A stretch of DNA of 64,000 nt. Origin: Monosporascus cannonballus. Its lineage: Eukaryota; Ascomycota; Sordariomycetes; Xylariales. Under the pieces are notes generated by a model. The model worked only from the letters and a program-made list of their open reading frames with translations. It ran no database searches and was not told the origin of the DNA. The stretch lies in the NCBI GenBank assembly GCA_004154925.1, contig QJNS01000029.1:310001-374000 (forward strand). Direction: 5' to 3'. A program made the position numbers and the translations under genes. Shown here in pieces: positions 62,975 through 64,000 of the stretch (positions are counted from its first letter, which is position 1; the number at the start of each line of letters is the position of its first letter).

Positions 62975-64000
62975 ATGTGGGACATAGTCAACTGGCAGGC
63001 TTTGTTTCTGCTTTTCTTTAGCCCACTGGTCTCCTGCATTGCAGACTCTTTTCCCAACCAAGTGCAGGAATTGCATGTGGAATATGTGCGGGCACCAAGA
63101 GGATATACGTTGCTGCCCCGTTTCACAAATTCCACGACATCCTCCTCTACCACCTCTTCAACAGATGCGCCACCGCCCTTGACCACATTTCCCCCACCGA
63201 CGGCCGTGTCGACCTCGGAAGTGACTTCGGTCACTACCAACACGCACACCAACATCGATGGCACCGAGGTTCCCGTATTGCACGGGTGCTCCTTTTGCCC
63301 TTCTGGTAGCGACTCGGGGCTGATCCTCTTCGGCATCCCCGACGTTCCCGGCGTCTATCCGCCCCCACCTAACCCGTAAGTGAGGGCTATCTCGCAATAA
63401 TCTACTTGTAAAATTCCCGCGCTAACTCCAGTTCTACTAGGCCGCTCCCAGGATTTCCTACGTGAGCTTCCCCCTAATTTGTAGCTGGATGTATGAACAA
63501 ACGGAATGATTGACACTGTACGTGATACAGAATCACGATAGGAAACGATGGGAACCCGACCGAGGACGATGGTCCGACGACGACTACTTCAAGTACCAGC
63601 GTGAGTCTTACTCAAGATTCTAACTCGCCGGAGAAAGGGGACGTGCACGCTAATGAAGGACAAATAGACAACGTCAACGAGCACCACAACGAGCGGCACG
63701 ACTCCATCAAGCAGCTCAGAAGCACCGACCTCTACCATGGTTGAGGTAGTATGGGAAGACTGGGGCAACACCGAGGAGAGCCCGAGCGAGGACGACGAGG
63801 CAGCCGACTATGCACAGTCCCAAATCGACGCGGCGTTTGGAAGCTCTAGGGTTACTACTTCTTCCTCTGCTTCTACTTCCTCTGCTTCTACTTCCTCTGC
63901 TTCTACTTCCTCTGCTTCTACTTCTTTGGTATCTACGTCTTCTGTCACTACTTCGTCCGCTAGTAATTCCTCCGCCACCCCATCCCCTTCGAGCACAACC
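62975..64000 (+). CDS. secreted Ser/Thr-rich protein, multi-exon, 3' end beyond the window
   Basis: ATG at 62975 opens a signal peptide (MWDIVNWQALFLLFFSPLVS, cleavage near residues 21-24). The frame upstream of it starts only with TTG. Exon 1 is 62975-63375 (donor GTAAGT). A likely 21-base micro-exon is 63441-63461 (branch GCTAAC, then TAG; donor GTGAGC). Exon 3 is 63531-63600 (donor GTGAGT). Exon 4 is 63668 to the window end. All joins keep the frame; without the micro-exon the frame is also kept. Residues 51-95 are Ser/Thr/Pro-rich. A short CSFC pair (105, 108) is followed by a Pro-rich segment. Exon 4 has an acidic patch with VVWEDWGNTEES, then SSAST repeats. This fits a heavily O-glycosylated wall-associated or secreted protein; no catalytic domain is visible. 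Whether a GPI signal follows is unknown. GC-rich, no RIP. Confidence 0.72.
63861..63920 (+). repeat. four perfect 15-bp coding repeats
   Basis: The unit CTTCCTCTGCTTCTA is repeated four times without change, encoding the pentapeptide SSAST in tandem within exon 4 of the 62975 gene. Perfect copies suggest recent expansion; unit number may vary between strains. Confidence 0.95.

Noticed and set aside
63589..63996. - strand Glu/Val-rich frames over the Ser/Thr-rich gene
   Set aside because: They are reverse complements of the Ser/Thr repeat codons in exon 4; no independent support.

Overview
The window looks like a heterochromatic, transposon-packed stretch of a filamentous ascomycete (Pezizomycotina) chromosome. 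Three things point there. Short GT-AG introns interrupt two secreted-protein genes. Near-complete Ty3/gypsy and Ty1/copia retrotransposons are riddled with C-to-T/G-to-A changes, with CpA lost and TpA/TAA stops gained while many CpG remain, as expected of repeat-induced point mutation (RIP). Normal-GC gene islands also alternate sharply with very AT-rich blocks. The species cannot be named from the sequence.

Layout. 1-911 is AT-rich flank. 917-8293 is Ty3/gypsy element A1 (+ strand, 206-bp LTRs, AATTC target duplication). 9144-23428 is Ty3/gypsy element B1 (+, about 398-bp LTRs). It was split in its protease region by a second family-A copy, A2 (11721-19116, - strand, ATTAT duplication). 25240-36467 is C, a 5'-truncated relative of B1, split by Ty3/gypsy element D (28285-35530, - strand, 431-bp LTRs, TTAAT duplication). 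36468-36960 is a less mutated non-coding stretch. 36961-47334 is about 10 kb of featureless AT-rich DNA. About 47803-54880 is a Ty1/copia element E (+) with an odd GC-rich cassette and a palindromic AAT/ATT microsatellite between pol and its 3' LTR.

Gene island 1 (about 54985-58230) holds two convergent genes. One encodes a 278-aa cytosolic protein that may have two ABM-like (dimeric alpha-beta barrel) halves. The other is a five-exon gene for a secreted zinc metallopeptidase with HEMFH and a downstream GT...D...Y motif (M35 deuterolysin / lysine-specific metallo-endopeptidase type). 58231-61650 is AT-rich and empty. Gene island 2 (about 61651-64000) starts with about 1.3 kb without a confident gene. 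It ends in the 5' part of a multi-exon gene for a secreted Ser/Thr-rich protein that runs off the window.

The retroelements are all dead. Their order is readable: B1 before A2, and C before D. The most unusual observation is a third reading frame downstream of pol in both family-A copies. It aligns in frame over about 1.1 kb and has no recognised function. The genes do not form a pathway; what they share is position in islands within RIP-mutated repeats, a setting where secreted or fast-evolving fungal genes are often found.
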